Assembly: GCF_001680005.1 (NCBI RefSeq)
Contig: NC_033556.1
Location: 682,001 to 746,000, forward strand
Length of the DNA stretch: 64,000 nucleotides
Direction: 5' to 3'
Origin: Plasmodium coatneyi
Lineage: Eukaryota > Apicomplexa > Aconoidasida > Haemosporida > Plasmodiidae
In this document: piece by piece, positions 11,138 to 23,398 of the stretch
Position numbering within the stretch: the first letter of the stretch is position 1
Layout: each line of letters opens with the position of its first letter
Made by a program: the position numbers and the translations under genes
The notes under the pieces: model-generated
The model's input: the letters and a program-made list of their open reading frames with translations, nothing else
The model's database searches: none
What the model was told of the DNA's origin: nothing

Positions 11138-14100
11138 ATGAACTTCGCAAAGAAGACGCAGTACAACATCAAGGTGGATATACACGAAGTGAAGGACCTG
11201 AGCTTCCGCGAAAGCGCCAACGAAAAGGAGATCATCCCCAACCCCTACGTCCAAGTCACAGTAAACAATGAAAAGAAAAGCACGCCGAAGAAAAACCAAG
11301 CAGTGAACGTGGCATACAACACGTCCTTCAACTTTTCCATGGATTTGACAGATTACCTTTTTCAGCGAACCAGTGTAGACGTGTGTGTGTTACACAAGTA
11401 TACAATACAAAGTGCTCTCATTGGAAAATGCTCCTTCGGGTTAAATTACGTCTACTCCAAAGCGCAGCACTGGCTGTATAGAATTTGGGTAAGGTTAAGG
11501 AACCCAGATTTACCCCTCGACGAAGTTGGGTTTTTGCTCATTTCTGTGGGGGTTTATGGTCCGGGGGATTCCATTCCAATCATTAACGATAGTGTCAAAA
11601 CAAACATAGGTGACTCTGTGAATGCGTCAAATGCAGGTGGATTAGCAGCAGGTGGTGATCCCGCTTCCGCTGCTGCTGAAGGAGGGGGAGAAGAAGGGGA
11701 TGACAACGCCGAGTTCGGGGGAAACAAAGGACTAGACATACACATTACGCACTATGACCTATGTGTAAATATCTTCCGAGGACAGGACATGGATTTTATC
11801 GGAAGCAGTATGTTATTTTCCAACACGTTGGAACCCTATGTGAAGGTAACCCACAACGGGTTCGAGGAGAGTACCAAGGTTATTAGAAATGACCCGAACC
11901 CGGTGTGGAACCTGAGTGTACACATCCCTACATGTACCCCATGTTATGACAAAAATATAATTATAGAGTTGGTGAACGGAGAACATAATGGGGTGGTGAT
12001 GCTGAGCGTTTTGCTAGACTTGTTTGAAATTTTGAAACGGGAACTGCACCCAAGATGGTATAATATATATTACAATCCTCAGAATCAAATTGCCCCGAGA
12101 AGTAGTATATATAATCAGAACGTAACTGCTAATGCACCCAGTGTAACACATAGTAGTAATGCCCCGACATCTACTAATGCACTAGGGAATTATCTCTTCT
12201 CAGCGACCGCGGAAAAGATATTCAAAAATGCAACACAAGGAATCAATATAAATGAAATTCTGGGAGTGACCAAAATGCAGAATATGTTTTCCTACGATGA
12301 AAATTTGAAAGAGTTTTACCTCTACGGTGGAAGAATCTTCCTGAGTGTAAATGCTACGAAAACGCATGCACCAGGACCTATACGGATTAAGTCAGCCAGG
12401 GTAGAACCAGACCCACCGAATAAAGAGTTCATTTTTTGCGCCGACATTTATGAAATATTATCTGTCCGGAGTAATCACAACAAGGGAGGAAACTACAACT
12501 CAGAGAATCTCCAAGGGGCTTACAACAAAACGTATGATGGAAATGGGGACAGCATTGTATGTGTGTGTGGATTGGGTCCACATAAACTGAAGACGTGTGC
12601 ACTGCTCCCAAACGAAGTAGGGTCCTATGTCCTGAATGAGAGTGCAGGACGGATGAATGAATTTAGAATTTTCCTCCCACAAAATAATACGGATCAGATA
12701 TATGATATTTTCCTTTACATCTACGTGAAGTCTAATCTTGCCGTGACCGATTGGATAACTACCCGGAGGAGTGTATACAATACAGCTGGTGGAGTGAACA
12801 ATAATAGAGACTTATATAACACAGGAGATGCAAACAAAAGTATGAAGTTCAACCATATGAGTTCCATAAACAAGCAGTCAGAAGATCTTTTCAATGACAC
12901 CGATCTTATGAGTAATTACAAGCTAAGTAGTTATGTGCGAATCCCTTTTAAGTACCTCCTCCTTAGTGAGAATAAGCCGAAATGGTTTTCCATGAAAAAT
13001 GTGGACACTAATGTGCACGATTATAGCATCTCGTTCTATGCGAACCTGGTTCCCTTCCATTTGTTTAAGAAAAGGCAGGAACGATTGGAATACAAATTGG
13101 CTAGGTATTTCTTCCGAGCGTTAATATATGAGGGGTTGCACTTCCCCGCGAAGGGTTATGACTCCTTTCCAGATCCTTACATAAAAGTTGAACTGGCAGG
13201 ACAGACGATAAAGACAAGCACCATTTTGCACACACTGAACCCAAATTATTATGAAGCCTATGAGGTGGAAGTGATTCTCCCAACCAACTTGAACCTAGCT
13301 CCAGATATATCCATTGAAGCCTTTTCTGTAAATAAAACGTTCCTCTATAATGACGATGATATCCTACTAGGTTCTTGTACCTACCCTATTATGAAGGTAC
13401 CCATCGAATGGAAGCGTTCTCCTGTTTGGGTAAATTTAAAATCTTCCCAATATAAAAAATGTAAAGCGAAGCTTCTGGTTGGGTTTGAGTTAGTCCCCTT
13501 GGAAAGAGTGCTAGACGATAGTTACCCTTTTTATGACGATATAAGACCATCCACCTTACCAGGACACGTGTCTCTCTTCCTTGTTGGTATACGTATGTTC
13601 AAACCGTTGAAGAATCCTTCTGTGACAGTTTGCTTTGGGAGGGACGTAGACGATACGTCTCAGTTTCTCTGGCACGAAACGGTTAGTAAAGTTATATCTG
13701 GGAAGGAAGGCAACTGGAATTTTTTGAAATATTTTTCCCTAGATGTTGCCTTACCGAAGCGGATGCAACACCATAGTTTTTTGGAAGTCCGTGTGGAAGA
13801 CAAAGAACTAGCTTCTGGGTTCACTTCCACGGGGGGAAATGCCTCCCAGTCGGCCAAGGCCACGAACAATAACAACCTAATTGGTACCGCGTATATTACG
13901 CTGAACCCGTTATTACCATGGTTAGATAAATATGAAAAGAACGAATGCGTTGAATTATTTAAGTTGCATCTGTTGGAGGAGGTTCTAATGGAAGATGCGG
14001 AGAGGGCACGCAAATCTTACAACACTGCTCTGGTGTATAAGAAGAGTTCCATGGTGTCGAGGAAAATTACGAATGTTCTGTTTGACGGTGAGGGGGGGGA

Positions 14101-16414
14101 CGAAGGAGGTGCAACGGATGACGAGGGGGATGGAGGACCCGGTGGGGGAGGATTCCACGCGTTGTCTTTGAATGTTCTGGAGGAGGGTGCTTCGGAGGAA
14201 GGTGCGTCCGAGGCGGGAGACACAAGGGCAGATGATGAGGTCGTCACGGAAACGGCGATTGAGTTAGGCGGGGGGGACTTCGACCCGGAGGAGGGAGACG
14301 AAACGATCCGATCGGGGAATCCTCCCGGGGAGGTGCATGGTGGGGAGAACCCAAATGGGGACATACCAAATGGGGAAGTAGCAGATGAAAAAAGTCCAGA
14401 CAAGAAATGTCCTGACAAGAAAAGTCCTGACCAGAAGAACAACCTGAGCAGGAAGAAGAAGAGAAACATGAAAAAGTTCATCAATAAGGAGTACGTGCCT
14501 TATAACGACCCCGATTTTGCAAACGTTCGGATAGAAGAGGCACTAGAACATGTGTGCTTCAAGACGAGCGAATATGTAAGCGATCCAGGTGTAAGTGCAG
14601 AGGAAAACGACCACGGGGAGAATGACAGCAATGCTAGTCAGAGGAAGATAAAGTTGAAAGATATGCACTTTTTCAAAGGGAAGAACCACGATGAAGGGAA
14701 GGAAAAAAACGCACAAGTGGGTAGGAAGGAGAGAAAAACCATTCACGGGTTCAGTGAAGAAGCACTAAACTTCCAGTTATCGATAGCAGGAGATGATGAA
14801 CAGGAAGAAATACAAAGAGATGAGATGCTCTACGAGTATGAAGTGGACATGAATGTAGATGACCTCCCTTACCTACGCGCAACGATATTTAGATGCACCG
14901 ATTCGGGAATACCAGAAGCGGTAGGCTACCTAAAATATCTATGCAACGTATACGACGATAAGACCATTCATCTGAAAAAGGAGATGCTAAGAAAGTGCCA
15001 AAAATTGGTGAACGAGTATAAGCAGACGCGTAACCTAGTCGTTAGAGCATATATCATTCAAGCAAGAGGATTGAACCCCCCATCCGGTGCAACAGACATA
15101 ACCACCTACGTGTGGATTAAGAACAGCAACGAAATTACGAACATACCTGGAGGGTTATCACATAACATTAAGGACACAGGGCATATTAAAAGACAGGGGT
15201 ATAAGCCCGAATTCAATAGATCCTACCAACTGTTGTGTTCCTTTCCAGATGAGTCTATCATCCAAGTGTGCATAATGAACCAGGGTTCCTTATCCGATGA
15301 GGTCATTGGTTATACCTACATCGACATGGAGGACAGATATTTCAATCCGAGGATTAGACAACTCATGATGGATGACGGAATGCCCATCGAGTTAAGATCA
15401 CTGAAGTTAGAAAACAGTACCATTTCTCATGGGTCCTTAAGGTGCTGGTTTGAAATTTTCACAGAAGAATTTGCTCAAAGGAACCCAGTAAAAATTCTAT
15501 GCTCCAATGAACCCGACGACTACCAACTCAGGGTAGTAATCTGGAAAGTCAGCAATGTTGCTATGGATGAAAGTCCCACCATTAGTCTGTTCGTTAGATG
15601 CATCTACATGGATGAAGAATTGGAAGACAAGAGAGACACCGACACGCACTACAATAGCAAGGATGGAAAAGCTGTGTTCAACTGGCGCTTTGTGTATAAT
15701 GTTAAGATTCCTACGAATGCCACCAATGTGAAGGTGCAGGTGCATAACTACGCCTTGCTGTCTTCTAGCGAACCCATCGGCGAGGCCACCCTCAATCTGG
15801 CTGCACACTTTTACCGTGCTAGGAAGAAGCGGGGTCTCTACCACATCCCCAGGTTGGTACACGGTCAAACTGCTAAGCCAAACATTCCGTATGAAAACAC
15901 CCCCTTGTGAAGGAACACGTTTGTAACGGCCTAGCACATAAGCCCGTTACCTATTGCCCCTTGTTCCCCCTTCAGATTCTGGCTGCAGTGCAAGCACCCC
16001 GCCCACAAGAACAGGGTGCGTGGCAGCGTCGAGGTCGAGGCGTGCATTCTCCCAAAAGCGGAGGCGGAGGTCGACCCCGTCGGCAACGGCAGGGACGAAC
16101 CCAACAAGGACCCCTTCCTCCCCCCGGTTACGGAGAACAGGACCTACGTCGATTGGGTCACCATCAACGAGAAGTTCGGTGCCGCCACGGCGTCGATCAT
16201 GCACGGATTGAAGTGGACAGGTGGGCCAACCCTAACTCATTGCGGTAGACGAACCAGTTGTCCGTTTTGCACAACTGGCGTGCCGCGCGCAACTACGAAA
16301 AAAAAGTTAATATTCTTTGCGTACATGTAAATCGTTCCACCCCCTGCAGGTGTCTGGATCGTTGTGGCCGTCGTGGTCGTTGGTGTGTTTTTCCTCCTCA
16401 TCCTTTTGAAGTGA
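11138..16414 (+). CDS. Ferlin-like multi-C2-domain membrane protein, 3 exons
   Basis: Exons: 11138-15852, 15976-16220 and 16350-16414 (about 1674 aa). The splices restore the reading frame: the first continues into a FWLQCKHP block and the last adds a single membrane helix (GVWIVVAVVVVGVFFLLILLK) at the extreme C-terminus, the ferlin tail-anchor topology. C2-type modules are visible near residues 8-130 (PYVQVTV), 210-325 (EPYVKVTHNG, DPNPVWNL), 680-800 (FPDPYIKVEL, LNPNYYEAYEV), 1300-1420 and 1450-1590. An acidic Gly/Glu-rich insertion sits near residues 985-1100. Ferlins drive calcium-dependent membrane fusion; in apicomplexans they are linked to microneme and rhoptry secretion. The start was chosen because the ATG at 11138 has a CAAAATG context and the C2 fold begins at once. 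Confidence 0.92.
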
Positions 16415-16451
16415 CCGCGTGATGGGGGTGCGTCAGGAGGTACTCTCCAGG

Positions 16452-16557
16452 TGTTACTAAATCAGCAGTTACTAAATCAGGATTTACTAAATCAGGATTT
16501 ACTAAATCAGTAGTTACTAAATCAGCAGTTACTAAATCAGTAGTTACTAAACTAGTG
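16452..16557. repeat. 15-bp tandem repeat (TTACTAAATCAGNNG type)
   Basis: About seven copies of a 15-bp unit around the core ttactaaatcag run between the stop of the ferlin gene and the stop of the oppositely oriented DPY19 gene. The last copies degenerate (ttactaaactag, ttactaaaccgg). The array occupies half of a spacer under 200 bp. Confidence 0.9.
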
Positions 16558-16608
16558 CTTCCCCTACGGGAATTACTAAACCGGTGCCTCTGTTCAAGCT
16601 CCACCCCC

Positions 16609-19600
16609 TCAGCGGTAGAGGTAGAAGAAGGCCAGGTAATCCAGGACCCCAATCCGCCTGCGTTCAAATGTTTGGTAATTCCGCAGAACACATTCATTCA
16701 TGTGGGAAACGCGCTTAGCAAGGTTCCACATTTTTTTATAAATGGGAATGTACTGTCGGTTTTTTGTCCTTATTTTGTAGAGGTAGGTTGCATTTTCGCA
16801 GAGGAGAGTTACGGCTGAGTCGAGATCCCCTGGGTGGAATGTTCTTCTGATCGTTTGGCCGGCGTGTGGGCCATCCGTTGGGGGTGCATCGGAAAGGTCG
16901 GTTGCGTTGGTTGCATTGGTTGTATTGTTTGCATTGTATGCGTTGGGTGATTCCTTCATTCGAGGGGCACCCCCTTCGTAGTAGAACCCGTCGTCCAGCG
17001 CAGAACCCGCCACGACCACCAGGAGGTCCATGTTCTGGTACAGATTGAGGATGTCGGCCCGTGCAGACGACGAAGGCGTGTCTAGCAGGAAGTAGATATA
17101 CGAAGTAATCATCTGCATGCGCTTCGCAATGGGGACGAAGGGATCCAAAATGGGAAGGGTCACGTAGGGGTGGTCAGTCTGATCAGGTCGGTCGAATCCG
17201 TTCGGGAAGGTGATCAGCTGGATGGCTTTCTTATACAGTTCGTGCGCCTTCTTCATATCGCGCATATCGTAGTCGTAAAACTCGGCCAGGTGGAAAAGAG
17301 TGTCCAGGTTGTGCCCCTGTTGGGGTGGTTCATCAGAGGGGTGGGTACCCACGGAGAGAAGATCACCCTCCCTGAATGGAACTGGATTTTTTTCCCCGAG
17401 GAAGGACCACTCCACGAACTGGTAAAGTGCGAATCCAATTTTGTTGTATCGGAGGATATCGAGGTGGGATCTAGCCACATCTACAATGTGTTTCTTGCAT
17501 TTAGAATCCGTTTTAATGCATCTGGAAATCCAGGGGGTGTAGAACCTCATATCAGCGTATTTCTCCTCATCGAACTGCTCATAGGGAGAATCGTCGAGAA
17601 CATCATCTGTCGGGTCAAAATAAATGACGCTGAACTTTCCGTTTCGGTAAAGGGTCTTATAGTTCCTGTCGTCGTATAGCACTCGCTGGCAGAACCTCAT
17701 ACTTGTTTTGTCTCTACATCTGGCATAGTCTGAACCCACTAACTCAGCAATGCTAAATGCATTGGGCACTTGGGTAGATGTAGAAGCGCATCTAAAAATA
17801 TTTGCCACGAAATAGCGCACCTTATATCTATCGTAGTAGTACCTTTTCGCATCACTGAAAGGTAAGCATGAGGAGAACATGTAGTAATCCTGCACTCTCC
17901 TTCGCATGGCTACATTTTCGTATTGTGGGTTCAGAACCATCTTAAAGTTGGTTGTCGATCTGAGGAAGCTAGATGTAGGGATGTCTGTAATAATGGGTTC
18001 ACCTTCCTTCAAATTCTGCCGAAGCCACACAACCAGATCTAAGTTCTTCTCTATGTTGACTGGGTCGTTTTCGGCGAGGTTGATGTATTCGTAGGTTGGG
18101 AAGTATTTTGCAAATGGGTACGCGCATTCTAGCAGGCAGATCGCCTGGATGACTAGACGGGACAGGTTCTTCTTGCTGGTCCTACGGGGGGAGGAAAGTG
18201 ATGCACCGTTCGGGGGTGTATCGTTCAGTGGTGTATTGGGCATGTGTGGAGTGCCCAACGTGATGAGCGCGTAGATGCGTCTGCCATACCCGAGGTGGAA
18301 CAAATTTTCCCGTGTGACACTGTAGATGTCCCCAAGAAGGTGTGGAGACCCCACTAGACTGCTAAGCAGACACATCAGGGGCAGGGCCAGGACACGCAAC
18401 CGAGAGATGATTAGCATGAGCAGGGCGAAAAATATGAACTGAATCACCAGGTAGAAGAACTGCACGTGGAAAACTTCGAAGCGGACCTTTACCCCGTTGT
18501 CGTAGCGGGCCCCTTTGTCACGTCTTGGTTGTTCATCGCTTTTCTCCCCTTTGGAATTCCCCCCTCGTCTAGCCCTCCAAACGGATGTAACATAATTCAC
18601 CACGTAGAGGAGCAGAATCAAAGTAAGAAAGACGAAGTAGTCGAAGAGGGAGGTCTGCTTTATCATGCCAAACATGTACTTGGTGAAGGGATTGAATTCT
18701 GAACCCAAACTGTAGATCATGCTGTCGAAGTCGTGGCTACTTAGATGCAGACGCACTTTTAGAAGAGACAGAACGTGAGAATCATCCTTTTCCATTCCGA
18801 TGGTAGTCAGTCGAAGGAGGAGGAAAATCGCTATAGATGTGAACCCCTTCTTCAGCATGAACCCCACTTGGCTTCGTAAGTGATCGAACTGGAGGGGCAA
18901 CGCTGTGCAAGAGGGGTCAATCCTATGCTGGGCACCATCCCTTCGGTTAGAAACGGGTTCAGGTCTTTCATCATGGGTTCTACCACCTCCCCGTCGGTAA
19001 ATCCCATTCGTGATAATCAGCGCAGCCAACACGAATGGCAAGTAGGTGCATAGCAAATAACGCGGGAAGAAGGTCACTACGAGGGAAACTACGTAGGAGC
19101 AGGATAATGTGACGAGGATTCTGTGGAACTCCTTCTGAATGTCAAATCCGAGGAGGTCTAGTCCGAACAGAGCAACCACATGGGTCAGCGTCACGAAAAC
19201 GGAAAACTGCCAGGTGATGAAAAAGAGGAAGGACGACAGGAAGAGGCAGACCAGGTAAGCGGTACGTTTTTTCTGCGTGTGTGTGTGTGGGGGTAGGATT
19301 CGATGTAGAGGCTGTCAGAGCATCAAAGGAGGGGGAGACGCCAATTAGGGTGATGTCCATGCGGTAGGTAGAGACACCCACAAGGTGGGGCAAACACTCC
19401 TGTTTCAATTGGTTTTCTTTTTTTTTTTTTTTTTTTCCATTTTTTTGTCACCTTCCTCTCCCGTAAAATGGCATAAATGAGTAGGATGTTGCACCACATG
19501 TAGACTGAGGAGAAATTCTCTCTCAGTGGGAACGCTGCAGGGGAGAGTAGATGTGTCAGAGAAGTATATTATGTTGGCACCACCTAGCTCTGCTACCCCC

Positions 19601-20822
19601 CCTTGGTGGGGGGCCACACTCCAAGAACCCACCCGATAATCGCATGATGAATTTCTCCCTATAGCAGGAAAAAAAAAGCATTAAAAAAATGACGCCCGAA
19701 ATGTAGGACCGTCCTGAGAAGGGGAATGGACAAAAGGGGCAGATCAATAGCGGAGGAGGAGAAAAGGAAAAAAATCACTCCTTTGGGGGGAGTTCCCCTT
19801 TTTACCCAAATAAACGGCGAAAAAGAATAAGACGCTGACGCTGGCAGATTGGGAAAGCAGAACTGAAAGGGAAAAAGGGAAAAAGGTCCACTATTTGCGG
19901 TGAAGAAACTACATTTGTTTCACAAACGACAGGAACGAATGGATGAACAGCATGTTCCCTCTTATCCCCCTCGAGGACATACCTGCGTAGACGTAAAAGT
20001 TGAAAGGAGTTAAGAAGTGCTCCTTTAAATTGAACATCCTCCAGACTGTTCCGAGGACAATTTCTGAGGGTAGAAATGGGGGGGTAGTCGTGTCTACAGG
20101 GGGGACATGTCATTTGTGTGCGTGATGAAAGGATAGGAGAGTGTAAAAAGGAACCACCTCATATAAGTGGAAGAACCCTTGGAGGAATTTTCTGCCCACC
20201 TGGGTAAATGTTAAAACGCCGAATGGCATTGATCGTGTTGGGGTGTTCGCTTCTGTCATCGTATCTGAAGGGAAGTCGGTGAGAGGTGATCAGCTTTGTG
20301 TGATCACCACTGCGTAGTGATATGTGAACGGGGAGGAAAACACTCTGGACGGGTTGTCACTTGTCCTCTCGGGGCCTTCCCCAATTGTGCGCAGAGTACA
20401 TGAGCAGCTTGATGCCCTCCAGGTAGGTCTCCGATTTCACGATGTCATCATAGAAGGAAAAATAAAAGGATTCCTGTGAAGTGGAGAAAGTAAACCCGCA
20501 CCATCCGTATGTTTGAACTTTGCAACACAGACAACAGTGGTGCTTCGCTGAGCATGTCACGTTGGTCGTCACGTTTGTCGTCACGTTGGTTCACGAAGTT
20601 GGTACCTCCGAATAGAGGGACAGTTTTTGCTCTTCATAGTTTCGATAAAAGGTGTATCGAAATCGTTTGTAGAAGGTAAGCTTCACGAAGAGGCTGCACG
20701 GGGGGCATCAGTGAGCAGGGGACAAATGTAGACAGCTAAATGGTCTGTACAGGTGAGCCACCATAACATGCTGCTCTGCCGTAGGAGGGGACCACTTTAT
20801 CAAGAAAATTATTATAGACCCT
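16609..20822 (-). CDS. DPY19: DPY19-type protein C-mannosyltransferase, at least 9 exons
   Basis: Exons on the minus strand: ~20822-20751, 20693-20606, 20473-20361, 20264-20200, 20063-19983, 19862-19806, 19713-19633, 19534-19452 and 19272-16609; all GT-AG and phase-compatible. The N-terminal exons follow the DPY19 pattern in order: HLLFVKLTF, LSLYSEESFYFSFYDD, YLEGIKLLMY, INAIRRFNIYPEIVLGTVWRMF, membrane helices, FPLRENFSSVYMW, FFITWQFSVFVTLTHVVALFG. The big last exon adds more helices and the lumenal WLRQNLKEGEPIITDIPTS and YFVANIF blocks, then a Plasmodium-specific extension. The enzyme uses dolichyl-P-mannose in the ER to C-mannosylate the first Trp of WxxW motifs in thrombospondin repeats, as found in TRAP/CTRP-type adhesins. 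The initiating exon was not located; it should lie between 20823 and about 21450. Confidence 0.87.
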
Positions 20823-21627
20823 CTGTCTGTTCACGCATCTACACGATTGTGTAGCAAGTTTATTTGTGATCTGCTCAAAGGAGAGAGTCACACGGGAAAT
20901 GCTTCGACGCATCGATGTGTCGATGCGTGGATGTGTTACCACACGAGCAAGGAGAAAAGAAAAAGCTTCAGTTTGCACGTTTCCATTGGGAGCGCGCATG
21001 TTGAATGGGACGTGCTGCGTTTCGTTGTGTTGTGTTGTGTTGTCTTGTGTGTATTTTTTTTTGGCAAGAAGGGCGAACGTGCAACTTGCTCCTGTGCTCA
21101 ACCAGTTTGGTCCGGAAAAAGGAGCAACCGCAACTGCGGGCGTTCCCACGGCGGGATGTAGACAAAAAATGCTTCAATGAGCCGATGAGCGTAGTGATAA
21201 AAAGGGCAAGTTGTCACCAAGACAATAAAAAAAAAAAAAAAAATGAACTATGGTGATAGTCGTCGTGGAAGACACCCGTGAAGTTCCAATCAAGGGGGCA
21301 AAGACTTTTTCTCCTTTTTACCACAATTCCCTTAATGGAGCATATCGCGGAAGTGTAGAATGTCTTCACTGAGATCGTCCACACTGGGGGAGGAAGTTTA
21401 GACAAACGTGGGGCATCGAGAAAGTTGGCAACATTGCAGGTCAGTCATTCCTGTCTAACCATGCGGTAGCAACAACATGTACAAACACACACACAAAAAA
21501 AAAGTGCTCACAGAATTTAAAAAAAAATTTAGACAGGTGTGCAAAGGAAGCTTTAGTAACTGCGACAAAAAAAGAAAAAAAAGGGGACTTATTGGTATGC
21601 TACACGAGCAGTAAATACAAATTGTGA

Positions 21628-21664
<37 letters not shown>

Positions 21665-21820
21665 CGTGGTAGGTACATTGGGATAAAACTGCCCGGTCTT
21701 TTTTTTTTTTTTTTTGAAGGGTTATCACGGGCTTGCACAATAATCGGCCAGCGCGGTGAACAGCGATATCAGGACAATGTTAGCAAGCATGGCACCACTT
21801 TACTGTCTACCCGTTTTGCT
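20823..21820. other. Spacer with the unresolved 5' end of the DPY19 gene
   Basis: This ~1-kb stretch lies between the first confident DPY19 exon and the stop of the next minus-strand gene. A short minus-strand open segment near 21387-21320 (TISVKTFYTSAICSIKGIV), flanked by an AG and a GT, could be a first membrane exon, but I cannot prove it. A 31-bp or longer poly(dA) run lies at about 21629-21660 and a poly(dT) run at 21700-21714. Confidence 0.35.
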
Positions 21821-23398
21821 TCACAAGTAGGCCAGCACGTTGGGGTCCCCGAACAGGCCGGCGTCCCCCTCGTCCATCCCCACATAGCAGTTGCAAAAGT
21901 GCTCTCTCCTGTTTTGGTTAGCCTCGTGGGGAGTCATCACAGAGTCGGAAAAATATTCGATCGAGTGGGTGTCCAAGTGGGGGATGTCGTTACGCCCCGT
22001 GGCTATCCCCCCTTCGCCTCCACCAATCGATTGCTCTCTCAAGAGGGTAATCATTGCGGCAAATTGGGAGGGGGACAAAACCCTTGGCACGATCTTCTTC
22101 CTTCCGCTCTTCTTTAACAAAAGGTAGAAATGTTTTTCGCAGTGTGGGCACACACATGCATACATTACAATTTTTTTAGACTTCACTAAGCATTTAAATT
22201 TTAACGAGGTCATGAGTTCGCTTTTCTCTTTGTCACTTGTGCACCTCCCATTTTGTTCTTCCTCTTTTTCACTGAAGAAGAAAATCCTCTTTACGTTATT
22301 CACAAAGTGGGAAAAGGGGTTGTATTTGTTCTCACTTTTGTTGGTAAAGAAGGCGAACATTTTTCCCTTCCTGATCCGATCAACGTACGAGTCGGCAGAA
22401 CCTCTCTCGTCTTGCCTTTCCCTCTCATTATTATCGCTGTGATCGTCGTTTTCGCTGTCGTTGTTGTCGTTTCCGTTGTGTGGACCGACGGGGGGTATGG
22501 ACTGACCATCCCCTGGGTGCAGGGACGACGCAGCAGAAATTTCACATTTTTTTTTATCTCCATTTCTACGTGCAATAGTAAAGTGACTCAATTGGTTAGC
22601 CACGCCCCGATCATCACGCATGCCGTTTGGCGAAGTGCCCTCTTCAAAGGAGTGTAAAAATCCGCGTGTGTGGGGGGTTTCCCTCCCAACAGAATAGTAC
22701 GAACGGTTTGGCTTTACCGTGGAGTTTTTTTTTTCGTGGCTTCTTCCCCCCCTTCCCACTTTTTGGCCCAAAAATTGGCTGTTCTTCCCTGGAGCAACCT
22801 TTTCCCTTTCGCCCTCCGCGTTCCACAGATCACCGCTACTGTGACCATGCGTTCCCCCCGAACAGTCACTCCAACTGGTTCCATCACGGGGAAAAGTTGT
22901 TGCCCCGCGTGTGGACTTCTTCCCTGATATTGGGTTACTGCCAAGTGGGGAAGCTCCACCAGGGGAACTACAAACATCGGAAAAGCCGACCTGTGCTTCT
23001 CTCCATAGAAGTTTGCTCCTCTTGTGAGGTGCCCCCTCCACGATCATATGAGACTCCCCCATGACGCAGTCCGAATGACGGCTCTCCGCATAACCACTGT
23101 AGCATCCATCCTGAGTTGCATTGTCGGGGTCCTCTAAAATTGTTTTCCAGGAAAAAATAATCCCACAGCTTTTTACAAAGACGCTGCTAGAGGTAGAAAT
23201 GGGGACGCCATTATTGAGCAAATTACTGTCCACGTAAGAGTGGTACTTTTTTAGTAAAGAAGTGCTTATTTCAAATGACTTCCTCTCTTCTTCTACTCTC
23301 CTAATGTGTTTGCTTAACTGACTACACTCCTGTTCGATTTTCTTGAGGTGGTCTGCAATCTGCCTGGCATTTCGGCGCAACGTCTTTTTTTTTCTCAT
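21821..23398 (-). CDS. Conserved Plasmodium protein, coiled coil plus CxCxxC motif
   Basis: A 525-aa single-exon frame that I do not recognise. Residues 1-60 are basic and heptad-like (MRKKKTLRRNARQIADHLKK, IRRVEEERKSFEIS), a likely coiled coil. About residues 65-90 form a hydrophobic segment (FVKSCGIIFSWKTILEDP). The centre (110-370) is Ser/Gly/Asn/Asp-rich low complexity. Near residue 415 is a small ordered block with YACVCPHCEKHFYLLLKKSGRKK, resembling half of a metal-binding site, followed by LSPSQFAAMITLLRE. The C-terminus is acidic (CNCYVGMDEGDAGLFGDPNV). No signal peptide is seen. It is divergent from the AAA ATPase gene and shares its ~800-bp promoter spacer. The ordered ends and low-complexity middle are typical of Plasmodium nuclear or cytoskeletal proteins, but the role is unknown. 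Confidence 0.8.
   Translation of the reverse strand: MRKKKTLRRNARQIADHLKKIEQECSQLSKHIRRVEEERKSFEISTSLLKKYHSYVDSNLLNNGVPISTSSSVFVKSCGIIFSWKTILEDPDNATQDGCYSGYAESRHSDCVMGESHMIVEGAPHKRSKLLWREAQVGFSDVCSSPGGASPLGSNPISGKKSTRGATTFPRDGTSWSDCSGGTHGHSSGDLWNAEGEREKVAPGKNSQFLGQKVGRGGRSHEKKNSTVKPNRSYYSVGRETPHTRGFLHSFEEGTSPNGMRDDRGVANQLSHFTIARRNGDKKKCEISAASSLHPGDGQSIPPVGPHNGNDNNDSENDDHSDNNERERQDERGSADSYVDRIRKGKMFAFFTNKSENKYNPFSHFVNNVKRIFFFSEKEEEQNGRCTSDKEKSELMTSLKFKCLVKSKKIVMYACVCPHCEKHFYLLLKKSGRKKIVPRVLSPSQFAAMITLLREQSIGGGEGGIATGRNDIPHLDTHSIEYFSDSVMTPHEANQNRREHFCNCYVGMDEGDAGLFGDPNVLAYL

Noticed and set aside
14017..14484. 155-codon minus-strand ORF
   Set aside because: Antisense shadow of the acidic Gly/Glu-rich insertion in the ferlin, which yields Pro/Ser-rich frames on the other strand.
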